A DNA stretch of 64,000 nt from Bifidobacterium crudilactis (GCF_000738005.1 NZ_JHAL01000001.1:183108-247107), one strand, 5' to 3'. Numbered from the stretch's first letter, positions 36,028 through 46,667 are shown. Translations and numbers: made by a program. Notes: generated by a model not told the origin, from the sequence alone.

Positions 36028-37008
36028 GTGCGTTACTTTCTAGGGAAAATCGGTTTATTCCTGCTGACACTGTGGGCTGCAGTGACTGTCAATTTCATAC
36101 TTCCGAGGATGATGCCCGGTTCGCCTGCTGATGCAGCAATAGCGAAACTCGCACAGAACGGCCCGGTAACCCCGGCGCTTCGTGCTTCGATCGAAGCACA
36201 GCTCGGTGTGCCGAAAGGCAACCTTCTCAGCCAGTACTTCCAATACCTCAACAATGTGGTTCACCTGAACTTCGGTGTTTCCTACAGCAACTTCCCCGCC
36301 AATGTTTCCGACCTCGTCGGCGCCGCTCTGCCTTGGACGATTACTCTGGTCGGTGTCGTGACCATCCTGTCCTTCGTCATCGGAACAGTGCTCGGCGCTG
36401 TGATGGCCTGGAAGCGCGGAAGCGCAGTGGATGCGACCGGCAGCGTAGGAAGCTCGTTCCTGTCGGCATTCCCTCCATTCTGGCTTGCGCTTATGCTGCT
36501 GTACTTCCTGGGATACGTCACCGGATTGTTCCCGACATCGGGTTCGTATTCCGCCAGCGCGGTTCCTGAATTGAGTTTCGCCTTCTTCTCAGACGCCCTC
36601 TACCACGCCATCCTTCCCGGCCTGACCATTCTCATCACCTCACTCGGTGGCTGGATTATGGGCATGCGCAACACGATGATCAGCACCCTCGGTGATGACT
36701 ACGTGACATTCGCCGAAGCCAATGGTCTGCACCAGAATACGGTGATGCTGAAATACGCGGCCCGTAACGCTCTGCTGCCAAACCTCACATCCTTCGGCCT
36801 GGTGCTTGGCGGCGTCGTCGGTGGCTCCTTGCTGGTGGAACAGGTCTTCAACTACCCCGGCGTCGGTCTGCTCCTTTTCCAAGCCGTTACCAACCAGGAT
36901 TACCCGCTTATGCAGGCGTTGTTCCTGATGATTACCGTGAGCGTGCTCATCGCCAACTTCATCGTTGATGTGCTCTACGGCGTGCTCGATCCAAGGACCA
37001 GAAGGTGA
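36028..37008 (+). CDS. ABC transporter permease (DppB/OppB-like)
   Basis: 326 residues, GTG start with AAAGGT upstream. Six helices; the N-terminal GKIGLFLLTLWAAVTVNFILPRMMPGSP is the DppB signature and ANGLHQNTVMLKYAARNALLPNLTSFG is the EAA loop that docks on the ATPase. It forms a heterodimer with the next gene product. Its stop overlaps the second permease start. Confidence 0.9.
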   Translation: MRYFLGKIGLFLLTLWAAVTVNFILPRMMPGSPADAAIAKLAQNGPVTPALRASIEAQLGVPKGNLLSQYFQYLNNVVHLNFGVSYSNFPANVSDLVGAALPWTITLVGVVTILSFVIGTVLGAVMAWKRGSAVDATGSVGSSFLSAFPPFWLALMLLYFLGYVTGLFPTSGSYSASAVPELSFAFFSDALYHAILPGLTILITSLGGWIMGMRNTMISTLGDDYVTFAEANGLHQNTVMLKYAARNALLPNLTSFGLVLGGVVGGSLLVEQVFNYPGVGLLLFQAVTNQDYPLMQALFLMITVSVLIANFIVDVLYGVLDPRTRR

Positions 37009-37970
37009 GTTCCATGACATCGACTTCACAAACTTCTCATTCGCAGGCACCCAGGCGCAACACCAAGCCTGAAGGTGCACAGCATAACAGCGACAACGCG
37101 CTGGTCCGCGGCCTGAAGGTCGCCGGCCGAGGCATCGCGACGGTATGGAGTGTTCCGAAGGCTCGTTTCGGCATCATCCTGCTCTCGTTGATCATCCTCA
37201 TCGCCGTGTTCGCACCGCTTCTGAGCCCATACGACCCCAAGGCCAGCGAGTTCGAGGCAGGTGCCGCACCTTCGATCGACCACTGGCTCGGCACGACGGG
37301 CAACGGGCAGGATGTGCTTTCCCAGCTGATATGGGGTGGACGCATCTCCGTGATGGTGGCTCTGGTCGGCGGTCTGCTCTCCACCTGCATAGCGGTTATC
37401 GTCGGTTTGAGCTGGGGCTATATTCGTTCCTTCATGGGTGAATTCGTCGGATTCATCGTGAACCTGTTCCTGGTCATCCCATCCCTGCCTCTGATGATCG
37501 TCGTGGCTGCATACCTCCAGAACGGCGGTATGGGAGTCATCATCCTCGTTATCGTGCTCACCGGCTGGGCCTGGGGCTCACGAGTTCTCAGAAGCCAGAC
37601 GCAGACGCTGCGCTCTCGAGATTTCGTCACCGCGGCTTCATTCAGCGGCGACAGCTCGCCACGAATCATCTTCCACGAGATATTCCCCAATATGCTGTCA
37701 CTGATCATCAACAACTTCTTCGGTGCCGCAACGGCCGCCGCGCTTGCCGAGGCGGGTCTGGAATTCCTCGGTCTCGGGGATTCCACCACGGTCAGCTGGG
37801 GAACGATGATCTATTGGGCGCAGAACAACAACGTCCTGCTTACCGGGCAATGGGCACTGCTGCTGGCGCCTGGCCTGATGATTGCACTGCTCGCGGTTTC
37901 CATGACCTTCATCAACTTTGGTGTCGACCGTTTGAGCAATCCGCGTCTGCGTGAAGGGAGCTCACGATGA
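37005..37970 (+). CDS. ABC transporter permease (DppC/OppC-like)
   Basis: 321 residues. GTG 37005 overlaps the previous stop by four bases; ATG 37014 is an alternative. A polar N-terminal tail of about 50 residues precedes helix 1 ([25 protein letters not shown], then the [15 protein letters not shown] motif of DppC proteins). The EAA loop ([25 protein letters not shown]) is clear. It pairs with DppB in the membrane. Its end overlaps the ATPase start by four bases. Confidence 0.9.
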   Translation: MSSMTSTSQTSHSQAPRRNTKPEGAQHNSDNALVRGLKVAGRGIATVWSVPKARFGIILLSLIILIAVFAPLLSPYDPKASEFEAGAAPSIDHWLGTTGNGQDVLSQLIWGGRISVMVALVGGLLSTCIAVIVGLSWGYIRSFMGEFVGFIVNLFLVIPSLPLMIVVAAYLQNGGMGVIILVIVLTGWAWGSRVLRSQTQTLRSRDFVTAASFSGDSSPRIIFHEIFPNMLSLIINNFFGAATAAALAEAGLEFLGLGDSTTVSWGTMIYWAQNNNVLLTGQWALLLAPGLMIALLAVSMTFINFGVDRLSNPRLREGSSR

Positions 37971-39619
37971 GCCTGCTGAAAGTCCAGAACCTTTCAATCG
38001 AATACGACACCCCCGGTGTCGAAGCGGTTAAAGCTGTGACCGACGTCAACCTTGAGTTGGAACAGGGTGAGTTTGTCGGACTTGTAGGTGAATCAGGGTC
38101 GGGTAAGTCCACCCTCGGTTTTGCCATCACACGTCTGTCAAAGCCCCCGGCACGCATCAGCGAAGGCAGCGTGCTGTTCGACGGCAAGGACATCACCACG
38201 CTGAGTGACGAGGAACTGCGTCGCCAGCGTCAGGGCGGTTTCGCCATGGTGCTGCAATCCGGTATGAACGCATTGAACCCCGTCCGTACGGTCCGAAAGC
38301 ATTTCCAGGATATTTTCAAAGCGCACAAGCATGTGGCAAAGGATCGTTGGGAAGCTCGCTCCGAGGAGCTCATCGGTAAGGTCGGTCTGCCGAAGAACAC
38401 GCTTTCGAGATACCCCGGCGAGCTGTCCGGCGGTATGCGTCAGCGTGTATCCATCGCCCTGGCGCTGTCGCTCGACCCTAAGCTGATGGTGTTCGACGAG
38501 CCGACGACGGCACTCGATGTGCTGGTCCAGCATGATGTGATGCGGACCATCCGTGAGCTGCAGAAGTCGGAAGGCTTCACCGCCGTGCTGATCAGCCACG
38601 ATCTGGGAGTAGTGCTCGAATCCACGGAGCGCGTGCTGGTGATGCATAACGGGCATATCGTCGAGGATGCCTCCAGCGTCGATATCCTCAGCCATCCCAA
38701 GGATGAGTACACGAAGATGCTGCTGAGCCACTATGGCGATCCTCGTGCCGAAGAGGTTTCGGTGCCCGGTCTCAGTCCGCGCGGCACCACGAAGTATGAG
38801 GGTGCGGCTCAGGACCTGGACAGCCTGACGATTACGGTCGACGACATTTCGAAGGTCTATCCGGGACGTAAGCGCGGCGAGGAAGAGGTCAAAGCCGTCA
38901 GCAACGTGAGCTTCTCGCTCAAGCCCGGAGAGTCATTGGCATTGGTGGGTGCTTCCGGTTCGGGAAAGTCGACCATCGCGAAGATGATCACCGGTGTGGA
39001 GGACCCCAGCGCGGGCACGATCACTCTGGGGAAGCGGCGCATCGACCGCATGCACGGCAAACGGGACCTGCGCAAGCTGCATTCGGACATCCAGATGGTG
39101 TTCCAGGACCCATACGCGGCTCTGAACCCACTGCACAACGTCGAATACATCCTTACCCGCCCGATTCTGAACTATACGAATCTGCGCGGTGAGGAAGCGC
39201 GCAAGCGTATGCTCGAGTTGCTCGAAACAGTCGGGTTGACGCCCGTGGAGCAATTCGCCGCCAAGCTGCCGCATCAGCTCTCGGGAGGCCAGCGTCAGCG
39301 CGTGGTCATCGCCAGGGCTTTGGCGAGCAATCCCAAGGTGCTGGTCGCCGATGAACCGGTTTCGATGTTGGATATGACGTTGCGTGCGGGCATTCTGGCG
39401 TTGCTTGATGATCTCAGAGTCCGGTTGAACGTCAGCATGCTGTACATCACCCACGATCTGTTGAGCGCTCGTCTGATCACCGATCGGATCATGGTGCTGA
39501 ATCACGGGCAGATAGTCGAGCGCGGCAAGACTGCTGAAGTCCTGCAGCACCCGACGGACCCGTACACCATTCGCCTGCTTGATGCCATTCCGAAGCTGGA
39601 AGCGCATAAGGAGTCGTGA
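37967..39619 (+). CDS. Fused double ATPase of an Opp-type ABC transporter (DppD-DppF)
   Basis: 550 residues with two complete ATPase domains. Domain 1: Walker [10 protein letters not shown] (41-49), signature LSGGMRQR, Walker [10 protein letters not shown]. Domain 2: Walker [10 protein letters not shown] (about 327), signature LSGGQRQR, Walker [10 protein letters not shown]. In most Opp systems these are two genes; fusion makes a fixed heterodimer. ATG overlaps the upstream permease stop. Energises import of the oligosaccharide (or peptide) bound by the lipoprotein. Confidence 0.92.
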   Translation: MSLLKVQNLSIEYDTPGVEAVKAVTDVNLELEQGEFVGLVGESGSGKSTLGFAITRLSKPPARISEGSVLFDGKDITTLSDEELRRQRQGGFAMVLQSGMNALNPVRTVRKHFQDIFKAHKHVAKDRWEARSEELIGKVGLPKNTLSRYPGELSGGMRQRVSIALALSLDPKLMVFDEPTTALDVLVQHDVMRTIRELQKSEGFTAVLISHDLGVVLESTERVLVMHNGHIVEDASSVDILSHPKDEYTKMLLSHYGDPRAEEVSVPGLSPRGTTKYEGAAQDLDSLTITVDDISKVYPGRKRGEEEVKAVSNVSFSLKPGESLALVGASGSGKSTIAKMITGVEDPSAGTITLGKRRIDRMHGKRDLRKLHSDIQMVFQDPYAALNPLHNVEYILTRPILNYTNLRGEEARKRMLELLETVGLTPVEQFAAKLPHQLSGGQRQRVVIARALASNPKVLVADEPVSMLDMTLRAGILALLDDLRVRLNVSMLYITHDLLSARLITDRIMVLNHGQIVERGKTAEVLQHPTDPYTIRLLDAIPKLEAHKES

Positions 39620-39694
39620 TGCCGGCGCAGTGCTCGGACGACACGGTTCCGGCACTGCGACCAGCAATCGAGCAGATATGACCGAGGAGTAGCA

Positions 39695-40600
39695 ATGAGT
39701 ATTGATCATCGCGCCGCAGCAGTCTCGGACAAGATTCGTCCCGGACAGGCATTCGGCGCACTACCGATTCCCGACGGGGTGGAAGCCTTGATAATCGACG
39801 CTTCCGTCGGCCCACTGACAGCCATTCACGGTATAGTCCCGGATGGGGTGAGCACCAAGGGCACCGCCCTCTTCATTCCCGGATTTACCGGCAGCAAAGA
39901 AGATTTCTATGAGATCTTCGCGCTGCTTCCCGGCATGGGATGGGACGTCTGGGCATATTCGCAACGTGGCCAGGGCGATTCCGTGGCGCCCAAAGGCATC
40001 GAATCATACAGCAGAGAACACACCGCCGCGGATGCGCTTGAAGTGGCGGGGATCATCGCCGATGCCACGGGATGCGACGGCATACATCTGCTCGGCCACA
40101 GCTTTGGCGGTCTGGTCGCCCAGGCTACCGTCATCAAGGATTCCCAACCGTTCAGAAGCCTGACCCTGATGAGTTCGGGCCCTCACGGATGGCCCGGGCG
40201 CAAAGCCGATATTCGTCAGCGTCTTCTGGACAGCAACGGCGTCGACCTTTGGCGTCTTGACAATCCGGACAAGGCGGACTGGCCGGACGACAAGCTGGAT
40301 AGGCTTCAGGGCTTCCTGCGGGAGCGCTCGGAAAGAACCAGCACCGATCAGCTCATCGGTGCGATAGATCAGCTTGCCAATGTTCACGACACCACCTTCG
40401 AGGTCAAGGACACCGGATTGCCGGTTCTGGTGTTTCACGGCGTGAACGACAACTGGGCGTGGCCGCAGGAGTGGCAGCGCCGTATGGCGACATTGCTGGG
40501 CGCGCGATACGAGATCATCCCCGATGCCGCACATTGCCCGAACGGTGAGAATCCGGTACCAACCGCCGCGCTGCTCGATGATTTCTGGTCGAAGCACTGA
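39695..40600 (+). CDS. Alpha/beta hydrolase in the glycan locus
   Basis: 301-residue cytoplasmic hydrolase; ATG 39695 behind GAGGAG. Motifs: ALFIPGFTGSKEDFYE (oxyanion hole), nucleophile elbow GHSFGGLV and the final IIPDAAHCPNGENP with the catalytic His. It lies between the transporter and the GH94 gene, 75 bases after the former, so it probably takes part in the same pathway. One idea is removal of acyl substituents from imported glycan (inference only). It has no carbohydrate-esterase signature that I recognise. Confidence 0.75.
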   Translation: MSIDHRAAAVSDKIRPGQAFGALPIPDGVEALIIDASVGPLTAIHGIVPDGVSTKGTALFIPGFTGSKEDFYEIFALLPGMGWDVWAYSQRGQGDSVAPKGIESYSREHTAADALEVAGIIADATGCDGIHLLGHSFGGLVAQATVIKDSQPFRSLTLMSSGPHGWPGRKADIRQRLLDSNGVDLWRLDNPDKADWPDDKLDRLQGFLRERSERTSTDQLIGAIDQLANVHDTTFEVKDTGLPVLVFHGVNDNWAWPQEWQRRMATLLGARYEIIPDAAHCPNGENPVPTAALLDDFWSKH

Positions 40601-40624
40601 CGGAATCGCAAGACACGGTATGGG

Positions 40625-40634
40625 TGAGCGCTCT
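40625..40634. promoter_or_regulatory. AGCGCT palindrome upstream of the GH94 gene
   Basis: TGAGCGCTCT shares the AGCGCT core of the lacI-proximal sites and lies in the 180-base gap before the GH94 gene. Possibly a second operator of the same regulon. Confidence 0.4.
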
Positions 40635-40782
40635 GCTGATTGCGACAACAAGCACAAGTGAATTGCCGTCTCAGGGACAACGGCCAACACGATAGGGCGT
40701 TGGCTGCCGGAGACGAATACCGCACATCCGGCGGCCGGGGATACGACGGTCGCCGCCAATACTGAGAACGAAGGATATGACC

Positions 40783-43700
40783 ATGACTGTTGACAACCGG
40801 GAATCCCAGATTCCTGATAACCAGAACGAATCGTGGGCGGACTGGAAGCAGAAGCAGGAGTCCGATCTGAGCATCACGAATGGAGATGCCCGCATCGCAT
40901 TCACCGAATTCGGTGATATCGCCAGCATCAGTTCAGGAGAACTCCAGATCTCGCAGTATGCTCCGGGCGCACACGACGCGGGTATCGCAGGTATCTGGTT
41001 GCGTCGTCATGACCAGTCGGGAATCGTCAGCGTTCCGCTCATCGGAGTACGCTCGCGTTCTTCCTGGGGTCTATCGTCACGCACCGCCGTCTGGGAAGGC
41101 TCTGACCTCGGCGTTTCGTGGACCGTTACACTCGTCATCGATCCGCACGCACCGACATGGGCGTGGCATGTGGACGTCAATCCGCAGAATGCCGCGTCGG
41201 CCTCAGCCGGACAGGCACAATGGGACATCGTCACCGATCAGGATCTTGCGCTGGCACCCAAGGCTCAGGCACTCACCAGCGAACCGTACATATCGCAGTA
41301 CGTCACCTACAGAAGCGTCGATCTGCCTGACTACGGACGTGTTGTGGCCGCCCGACAGACGATGTCCTGCGCTCCCGCTTTGCCACTGCTGGTCAGCGCC
41401 ATCAAGGAAGGTGCCCAGGCGCATCTCACCGACGGATTCGACTTCTATGGCAAGAACGCGCGACTGGGTGCCCATCCGCAGATGCTGGATAACCCGACCT
41501 GGGACGGTGGATTCACCAACCAGTATGAATTCGGCATGATTGCGTTGTTGTCGGCTTCTCAGAAGTCCGCTCCCGAGATGGGCGAGAGGCATCTGGAGTG
41601 GACGCAGGTATTTGCTTTCGACCCTGACTTCCGCGGCGAGATGCCCGAAGCCTGCGAGGAATACACGAAACGTGCATTCGCCGGTCTGGACGATGTTCTC
41701 CGTGATGCCACGAGTGATGCGCAAAGCATCCAGCTGACACCCGCAGGGCATGCGAAGAGTTCCGATGCGCATGCACCTTCGCTGCTTGCCACGGCGCCTG
41801 TGCTGGACGGCGATGACCTGGATGATGACGCCTTCCTCTCGCTGGGCGACGGCGTCGCAGCCGATCAGGAATCTGATGAGAGCGGACACGTGCTTTCGTA
41901 TTTCGCGGATCGAGCATCGCATGTGGTCTCCAAGGCCAAGGAGCTGTTGGTAAGCCGTTCGCACGGGCAGATTCTGCTCGCCGGAAGCGTGCAGAATCCA
42001 GAGCATCCCGTCCTTGCCACCACGTCGTATGCACCGGGAGTCTTTGCCTCTCATATCGTCTTCGGCAATACCAACATGAACCGACTGATTTCCGTGCAGC
42101 GCACGAGCCTGAATCTTCTGCGCTCGCAGGGCATACGCATCCTGGTTCGCAGGAACGACCAGTGGCAGGTACTCGGCGTCCCCTCCGCATTCGTCATGGA
42201 GCTCGGCGCTTCAAAGTGGATATATCGTTTCGGAGAGCAGAGCATTACCGTAACGGTGGCCGCATGCGCACACCGTGACGCCCTCGAACTTGAATTCGAG
42301 TCGAGCGAAGCCATGGATGTCATGCTCACCGCTGATGTGGAATTCCCGGAAAACTGGAACGCCGAGCTGCATACCCTCCCCGGGAATGCCTCGGCGGTGG
42401 AGTTCTCTCCGGAAAGCGGCAGTTCGATCGACGGTCATTGCCCAGGGCTGAGGTATGTGTTCGCAAGCTCGGATGCCACGATCGGCGGCGACGGACCCTT
42501 GTTCGGACTGGAATCCTCCGCATCGGAAGGCACGGCGGTACTGACCTTCAGCAGCGCTCATGTGACCGGGCTCAGATTGGCCGTCGCGGCGAGCATGGAT
42601 GGGTCCGAAGCGGCTCTCGAATGCACCGCTGCGGTGCTTGCAGACGAAACTCCTCTTGCCGATGAACTGCAGGCGCAGTTCGAATACATCAACGGCTTCA
42701 TGGATGATTTCAGCATCTCCGATGGCGGCAGACTGAACGAGTGGAACGAGGGTGCGCCCTGGTTCGTTCAGAACGCCCTGGTGCATTTCCTGTCGCCGCA
42801 CGGTCTCGAACAGTACTCGGGCGCGGCCTGGGGCACGCGTGACGTCTGCCAGGGGCCGTTCGAAATGGCCTTGGCGTTCGGGCATTTCGATATCGCCCAT
42901 GACATCATTCTCAAGGTCTTCGGTCATCAGAATCCCGATGGCTCGCTGCCGCAGTGGTTCATGTTCGACGAATACGCTGAGATGTTCCAGCATGACTCCC
43001 ACGGTGATATCCCCGTATGGCCGTTGATGGCGGTTTACGAATACCTGGAGGCGGGCGGTGACCGGGCTCTTCTCGAAGAACAGGTGGACTTCTGGGATGA
43101 CGTGGAGCGCACGACGGGCAAGCCCACGGTGGCGGACCATCTTGAACAGACCCTTGACTACATCCGCACGCATCGTGTGCCGGGAACCGAACTCTTCTGC
43201 TACGGGGAAGGCGACTGGGACGACACCCTTCAGCCGGCACAGCAGTCGATGAAGAAGGAGATGGCCTCTACCTGGACCATAGCCCTGCTGTTCCAGGCGA
43301 CAACAGCGCTGCATCGTCTGCTGAAGGAAGTCGGCTACGACGACCTTGCCCGCGAGTTCGATGCCGAGGCTCAAGGCATCAAGCAGCAGTTCGCCAAGAA
43401 CTTCATCTACGACGATGTGCTCGCCGGCTATGTGGTATTCACGGATGACGGCCCCATGCCGGTGATTCATCCCGAGGACACCCGAACCGGACTGCATTAT
43501 CGTCTGATTCCGATGACCCGATCGATCATCGCCGGGTTGTTGACGCCGGAAGGCGCTCAGAGCCACGAGCAACTGATCGAAGAACACCTGCACTACCCTG
43601 ACGGCGTGCGTCTGATGAATCGTCCCGCACACTATCAGGACGGCATCACCACGTACTTCAAGCGCGGAGAGCAGGCCGCGAATATCGGTCGCGAGATCGG

Positions 43701-44292
43701 CCTGATGTATACGCACGCCCATATCCGCTACACCGAAGCCCTGTCGCAACTGGGCCGCGATTCCGTGGCGGAGGAGCTGCTCCGCATCAGCCCCGTGAAC
43801 CAGTTCAAGCGACTCGACACCAGCGAGATACGTCAGCGCAACTGCTACTTCGCGTCCTCCGACGCCGATTTCCCCGACAGGTACACGGCGGCGGATCAGT
43901 GGGACCGTTTGAAGGCTGATGCGAAAGACCCGATCGGAGTGCGAGGCGGATGGCGTGTCTACTCCTCGGGACCGGGAATCTACCTGCGTCAGATGGTTCA
44001 GCACGTGTTCGGTCTGCAGCTGCATACTGACAGCGTGTCAATCGACCCGATTCTGCAGCTGCAGGATGACGGCGTGAGCGTGCAGCTGTCGCTGTTCGGC
44101 AGCAAACGCACCTTGCGCTATCACCTGAGCGACGACGACGCCCCGGTAACGGTGTCCGTCGGCGGTCGGCGCCTGGATGCAGACGCCTACGATCTCCCGT
44201 ATCGACGAGGTGGTCTTGTGGTCGGCGAGAAGGCCCTCGAAGGGGCCGATGTCATTGACATCAGCGTCGGTGTCCATCGCTCGACAATCTGA
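40783..44292 (+). CDS. GH94 glycoside phosphorylase, probable 1,2-beta-oligoglucan phosphorylase
   Basis: 1169 residues; ATG 40783 has GAAGGA eight bases upstream (40777 also possible). There is no signal peptide, so it is cytoplasmic. The N-terminal beta-sandwich region (to about 600) is followed by the alpha6/alpha6 barrel with GAAWGTRDVCQGP, HQNPDGSLPQWFMFDEYAEM and the catalytic motif GEGDWDDTLQP (Gly812 to Pro819, with Asp815/816). The DWDDTLQ motif and length are closer to Listeria 1,2-beta-oligoglucan phosphorylase (about 1080 residues) than to cellobiose phosphorylase (about 820). Expected reaction: oligo-beta-1,2-glucan + phosphate to glucose 1-phosphate + shortened chain. GH3 downstream would cut the remaining sophorose. 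Confidence 0.78.
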   Translation: MTVDNRESQIPDNQNESWADWKQKQESDLSITNGDARIAFTEFGDIASISSGELQISQYAPGAHDAGIAGIWLRRHDQSGIVSVPLIGVRSRSSWGLSSRTAVWEGSDLGVSWTVTLVIDPHAPTWAWHVDVNPQNAASASAGQAQWDIVTDQDLALAPKAQALTSEPYISQYVTYRSVDLPDYGRVVAARQTMSCAPALPLLVSAIKEGAQAHLTDGFDFYGKNARLGAHPQMLDNPTWDGGFTNQYEFGMIALLSASQKSAPEMGERHLEWTQVFAFDPDFRGEMPEACEEYTKRAFAGLDDVLRDATSDAQSIQLTPAGHAKSSDAHAPSLLATAPVLDGDDLDDDAFLSLGDGVAADQESDESGHVLSYFADRASHVVSKAKELLVSRSHGQILLAGSVQNPEHPVLATTSYAPGVFASHIVFGNTNMNRLISVQRTSLNLLRSQGIRILVRRNDQWQVLGVPSAFVMELGASKWIYRFGEQSITVTVAACAHRDALELEFESSEAMDVMLTADVEFPENWNAELHTLPGNASAVEFSPESGSSIDGHCPGLRYVFASSDATIGGDGPLFGLESSASEGTAVLTFSSAHVTGLRLAVAASMDGSEAALECTAAVLADETPLADELQAQFEYINGFMDDFSISDGGRLNEWNEGAPWFVQNALVHFLSPHGLEQYSGAAWGTRDVCQGPFEMALAFGHFDIAHDIILKVFGHQNPDGSLPQWFMFDEYAEMFQHDSHGDIPVWPLMAVYEYLEAGGDRALLEEQVDFWDDVERTTGKPTVADHLEQTLDYIRTHRVPGTELFCYGEGDWDDTLQPAQQSMKKEMASTWTIALLFQATTALHRLLKEVGYDDLAREFDAEAQGIKQQFAKNFIYDDVLAGYVVFTDDGPMPVIHPEDTRTGLHYRLIPMTRSIIAGLLTPEGAQSHEQLIEEHLHYPDGVRLMNRPAHYQDGITTYFKRGEQAANIGREIGLMYTHAHIRYTEALSQLGRDSVAEELLRISPVNQFKRLDTSEIRQRNCYFASSDADFPDRYTAADQWDRLKADAKDPIGVRGGWRVYSSGPGIYLRQMVQHVFGLQLHTDSVSIDPILQLQDDGVSVQLSLFGSKRTLRYHLSDDDAPVTVSVGGRRLDADAYDLPYRRGGLVVGEKALEGADVIDISVGVHRSTI

Positions 44293-44325
44293 ATACGCAT
44301 CTGAAACAACGATCTGAATGTGCAT

Positions 44326-44363
44326 TGCGGCCCCGTCCGGGAGGAATCTGTGACGGGGCCGCA
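44326..44363 (+). terminator. Hairpin between the GH94 and GH3 genes
   Basis: Perfect 12-base GC-rich stem (TGCGGCCCCGTC at 44326-44337, complement at 44352-44363) ending 18 bases before the GH3 start. It may attenuate read-through or stabilise the upstream message rather than stop it. Confidence 0.5.
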
Positions 44364-44381
44364 CGCGAATAAGGGGAAATC

Positions 44382-46535
44382 ATGGAACAATCACAACTGA
44401 CAGACCTGCTTGGTCAGATGACGCTCGATGAAAAGATCGGGCAGCTGCTGCAGATCACCGGAGATTTTTACTCAGACAAGGCCGAAGAGCGTACCGGCCC
44501 GATGACGCAGTTGGGACTTGACGAAGACGATCTGGCCAATGCCGGTACGGTGCTCGGAGTCACAGGAGCCGAAGAATGCCGCAAAATCCAGACCGCCTAT
44601 ATGAAGCGCAACCGTCTGCATATTCCCACGCTGTTCATGGGTGATGTGATTCACGGATTCCGCACCATCTTCCCGATTCCGCTGGGTTTGGCCTCATCCT
44701 GGGACGAAAGCGCCGCAGAAACGATGGCACGGGTCTCCGCGCACGAAGCCTCGGTTTCAGGACTCTTCGTGACCTTTTCCCCGATGGTCGATCTCGTTCG
44801 CGACGCCCGTTGGGGGCGCGTGATGGAATCCACGGGTGAGGACCCGTATCTCAACGGCAAGCTGGCAGCGGCGATGGTCCATGGATATCAGGGTGACGAT
44901 CTGCTCGCAGACACCACCCGTGTTGCGGCATGCGTCAAGCATTTCGCCGCATATGGCGCCGCCGTCGCCGGACGCGACTACAACACCGTGGATATGTCGG
45001 AACGGCAGTTGCGGGACATGTACCTGCCCGGATACAAAACTGCCATCGACGCCGGCGCCAAGCTGGTGATGACCTCCTTCAACACCGTCGACGGTGTACC
45101 GGCCTCGGGCAACCGTCATCTCTTCCGCGACATCCTGCGGCGTGAATGGGGATTCGATGGCGTGGTGATTTCCGACTTCGGTGCGGTCAAGGAGATGATC
45201 TCGCACGGTGTCGCCGCCGATGAGCGCGATGCGGCGAAGCTCGCCATCAAGGCCGGTGTGGATATCGAGATGATGACGGTCTGCTACCTGCGTCATCTGA
45301 AGGATCTCATCGTTTCGGGAGAGGTGCCCGAACAGGTGCTCGACGAGAGCGTGATGCGTATCCTTGAATTGAAGAATGATCTGGGATTGTTCGAGAACCC
45401 CCTCCGCGGCGCCGACGCGGAGGCCGAACGGACCGTGGTCATGAGCAAGCAGCACCGCGATGCGGCAAGACGGGTCGCCGAGGAATCCATGGTGTTGCTG
45501 AAGAACGATGACGCCACGCTTCCGCTGGATGCGTCCCGAAAGATTGCCTTGCTGGGTCCCGCTGCGAAGTCCACCGATCTCTTGGGTGCATGGTCGTGGA
45601 AAGGTCAGGAAGACGATGTCGCGGCCCTCGACGTGTCGTTGCGCGAGGCGGGCATCCAGGTCAGCACGGTCGATGGCGATTTCGATTATCTTCAGCCCTC
45701 CGATCAGGCCGTCGAAGAGGCCGTGAGGGTGGCCAAGGATGCGGATGTCGTCGTTCTGGCCCTTGGTGAGCCTTCATACATGAGCGGAGAGGCGTCGAGC
45801 CGTTCCGATATTCGTCTGCCGCAGGCACAGCTCGACCTGTTCAAGGCCGTTGCCGCGGTGAACGACCGGATCATCGTGACGCTGTTCAACGGACGTCCCC
45901 TGGACCTGAGCGACATTCAGTCGGCGAAGGCCATTGTGGAGGCATGGTTCCCGGGCACCGAGGGCGGTCGGGCGTTGGCCGACGTGCTGACCGGTGCTGT
46001 GAACCCATCCGCGAAGTTGACGATGTCCTTCCCCGTGAGCGTCGGACAGGTGCCGATCTACTACAACGTCGACAATACAGGCCGCCCGTATGAGAACGAT
46101 CCCGAGGGCAAGTACGTCTCGAAGTATCTCGATGTGTCGAATTATGCGGCATACCCCTTCGGTTTCGGACTGAGCTACAGCAAGTTCGAGTATGGAGAGG
46201 TCAAAGTCGAGGACCATGAATTCGACGCCGACAATCCGCTGAAGGTCAGTGTCGAGCTGCGCAATGTTTCGGAGCGCGAGGGCACGGAAATCGTGCAGTG
46301 CTACGTCCACGATCTTGTCGGGGAAGTGGTGCGGCCGATCAAGCAGCTCAAGGGCTACGAACGCGTGACACTCGCCGCAGGCGAGAGCAGGACCGTCACC
46401 TTCACCATCACCGAGGAGGATGTCCGCTACGTTCATGCCGATTACGAGCTGGACAGCGATCCCGGTGATTTCGATGTGATGGTCGGCCCCAACAGCCGTG
46501 ACCTGAGCAAGGCTGTCCGCGTGCATCTCTTCTGA
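44382..46535 (+). CDS. GH3 beta-glucosidase
   Basis: 717-residue cytoplasmic beta-glucosidase (no signal peptide). The ATG follows AAGGGGAAA. Residues 1-300 form the TIM barrel; the nucleophile is Asp265 in DGVVISDFGAV. The alpha/beta sandwich follows (about 370-560) with AILLLGPAAKS-like KIALLGPAAKS, then a fibronectin-III-like end (FGLSYSKFEYGEV onward). Typical GH3 substrates are beta-glucosides. The size and partnership with the GH94 enzyme match the Listeria sophorose-active beta-glucosidase next to 1,2-beta-oligoglucan phosphorylase. Product: glucose. Confidence 0.88.
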   Translation: MEQSQLTDLLGQMTLDEKIGQLLQITGDFYSDKAEERTGPMTQLGLDEDDLANAGTVLGVTGAEECRKIQTAYMKRNRLHIPTLFMGDVIHGFRTIFPIPLGLASSWDESAAETMARVSAHEASVSGLFVTFSPMVDLVRDARWGRVMESTGEDPYLNGKLAAAMVHGYQGDDLLADTTRVAACVKHFAAYGAAVAGRDYNTVDMSERQLRDMYLPGYKTAIDAGAKLVMTSFNTVDGVPASGNRHLFRDILRREWGFDGVVISDFGAVKEMISHGVAADERDAAKLAIKAGVDIEMMTVCYLRHLKDLIVSGEVPEQVLDESVMRILELKNDLGLFENPLRGADAEAERTVVMSKQHRDAARRVAEESMVLLKNDDATLPLDASRKIALLGPAAKSTDLLGAWSWKGQEDDVAALDVSLREAGIQVSTVDGDFDYLQPSDQAVEEAVRVAKDADVVVLALGEPSYMSGEASSRSDIRLPQAQLDLFKAVAAVNDRIIVTLFNGRPLDLSDIQSAKAIVEAWFPGTEGGRALADVLTGAVNPSAKLTMSFPVSVGQVPIYYNVDNTGRPYENDPEGKYVSKYLDVSNYAAYPFGFGLSYSKFEYGEVKVEDHEFDADNPLKVSVELRNVSEREGTEIVQCYVHDLVGEVVRPIKQLKGYERVTLAAGESRTVTFTITEEDVRYVHADYELDSDPGDFDVMVGPNSRDLSKAVRVHLF

Positions 46536-46630
46536 GGTGTGAGCGTTCCCGTGCTGCGCGAAGAGCTTGGCGGACAGGCGTATCGACCTTCTTTACGCCG
46601 TGTCCGCACTGTTTCGCGTCGTTGATACGG

Positions 46631-46667
46631 CTGGGGCCCGAACGGTTTGATACCGTTCGGGCCCCAG
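46631..46667. terminator. Bidirectional terminator between GH3 gene and dps
   Basis: Perfect 16-base GC-rich stem (46631-46646 with 46652-46667), loop TTGAT, between converging genes (ends 46535 and 46685). Confidence 0.85.

Noticed and set aside
42211..44025. 604-residue open frame antisense to the GH94 gene
   Set aside because: The sense frame carries clear GH94 motifs; this long antisense frame follows from third-position GC bias.
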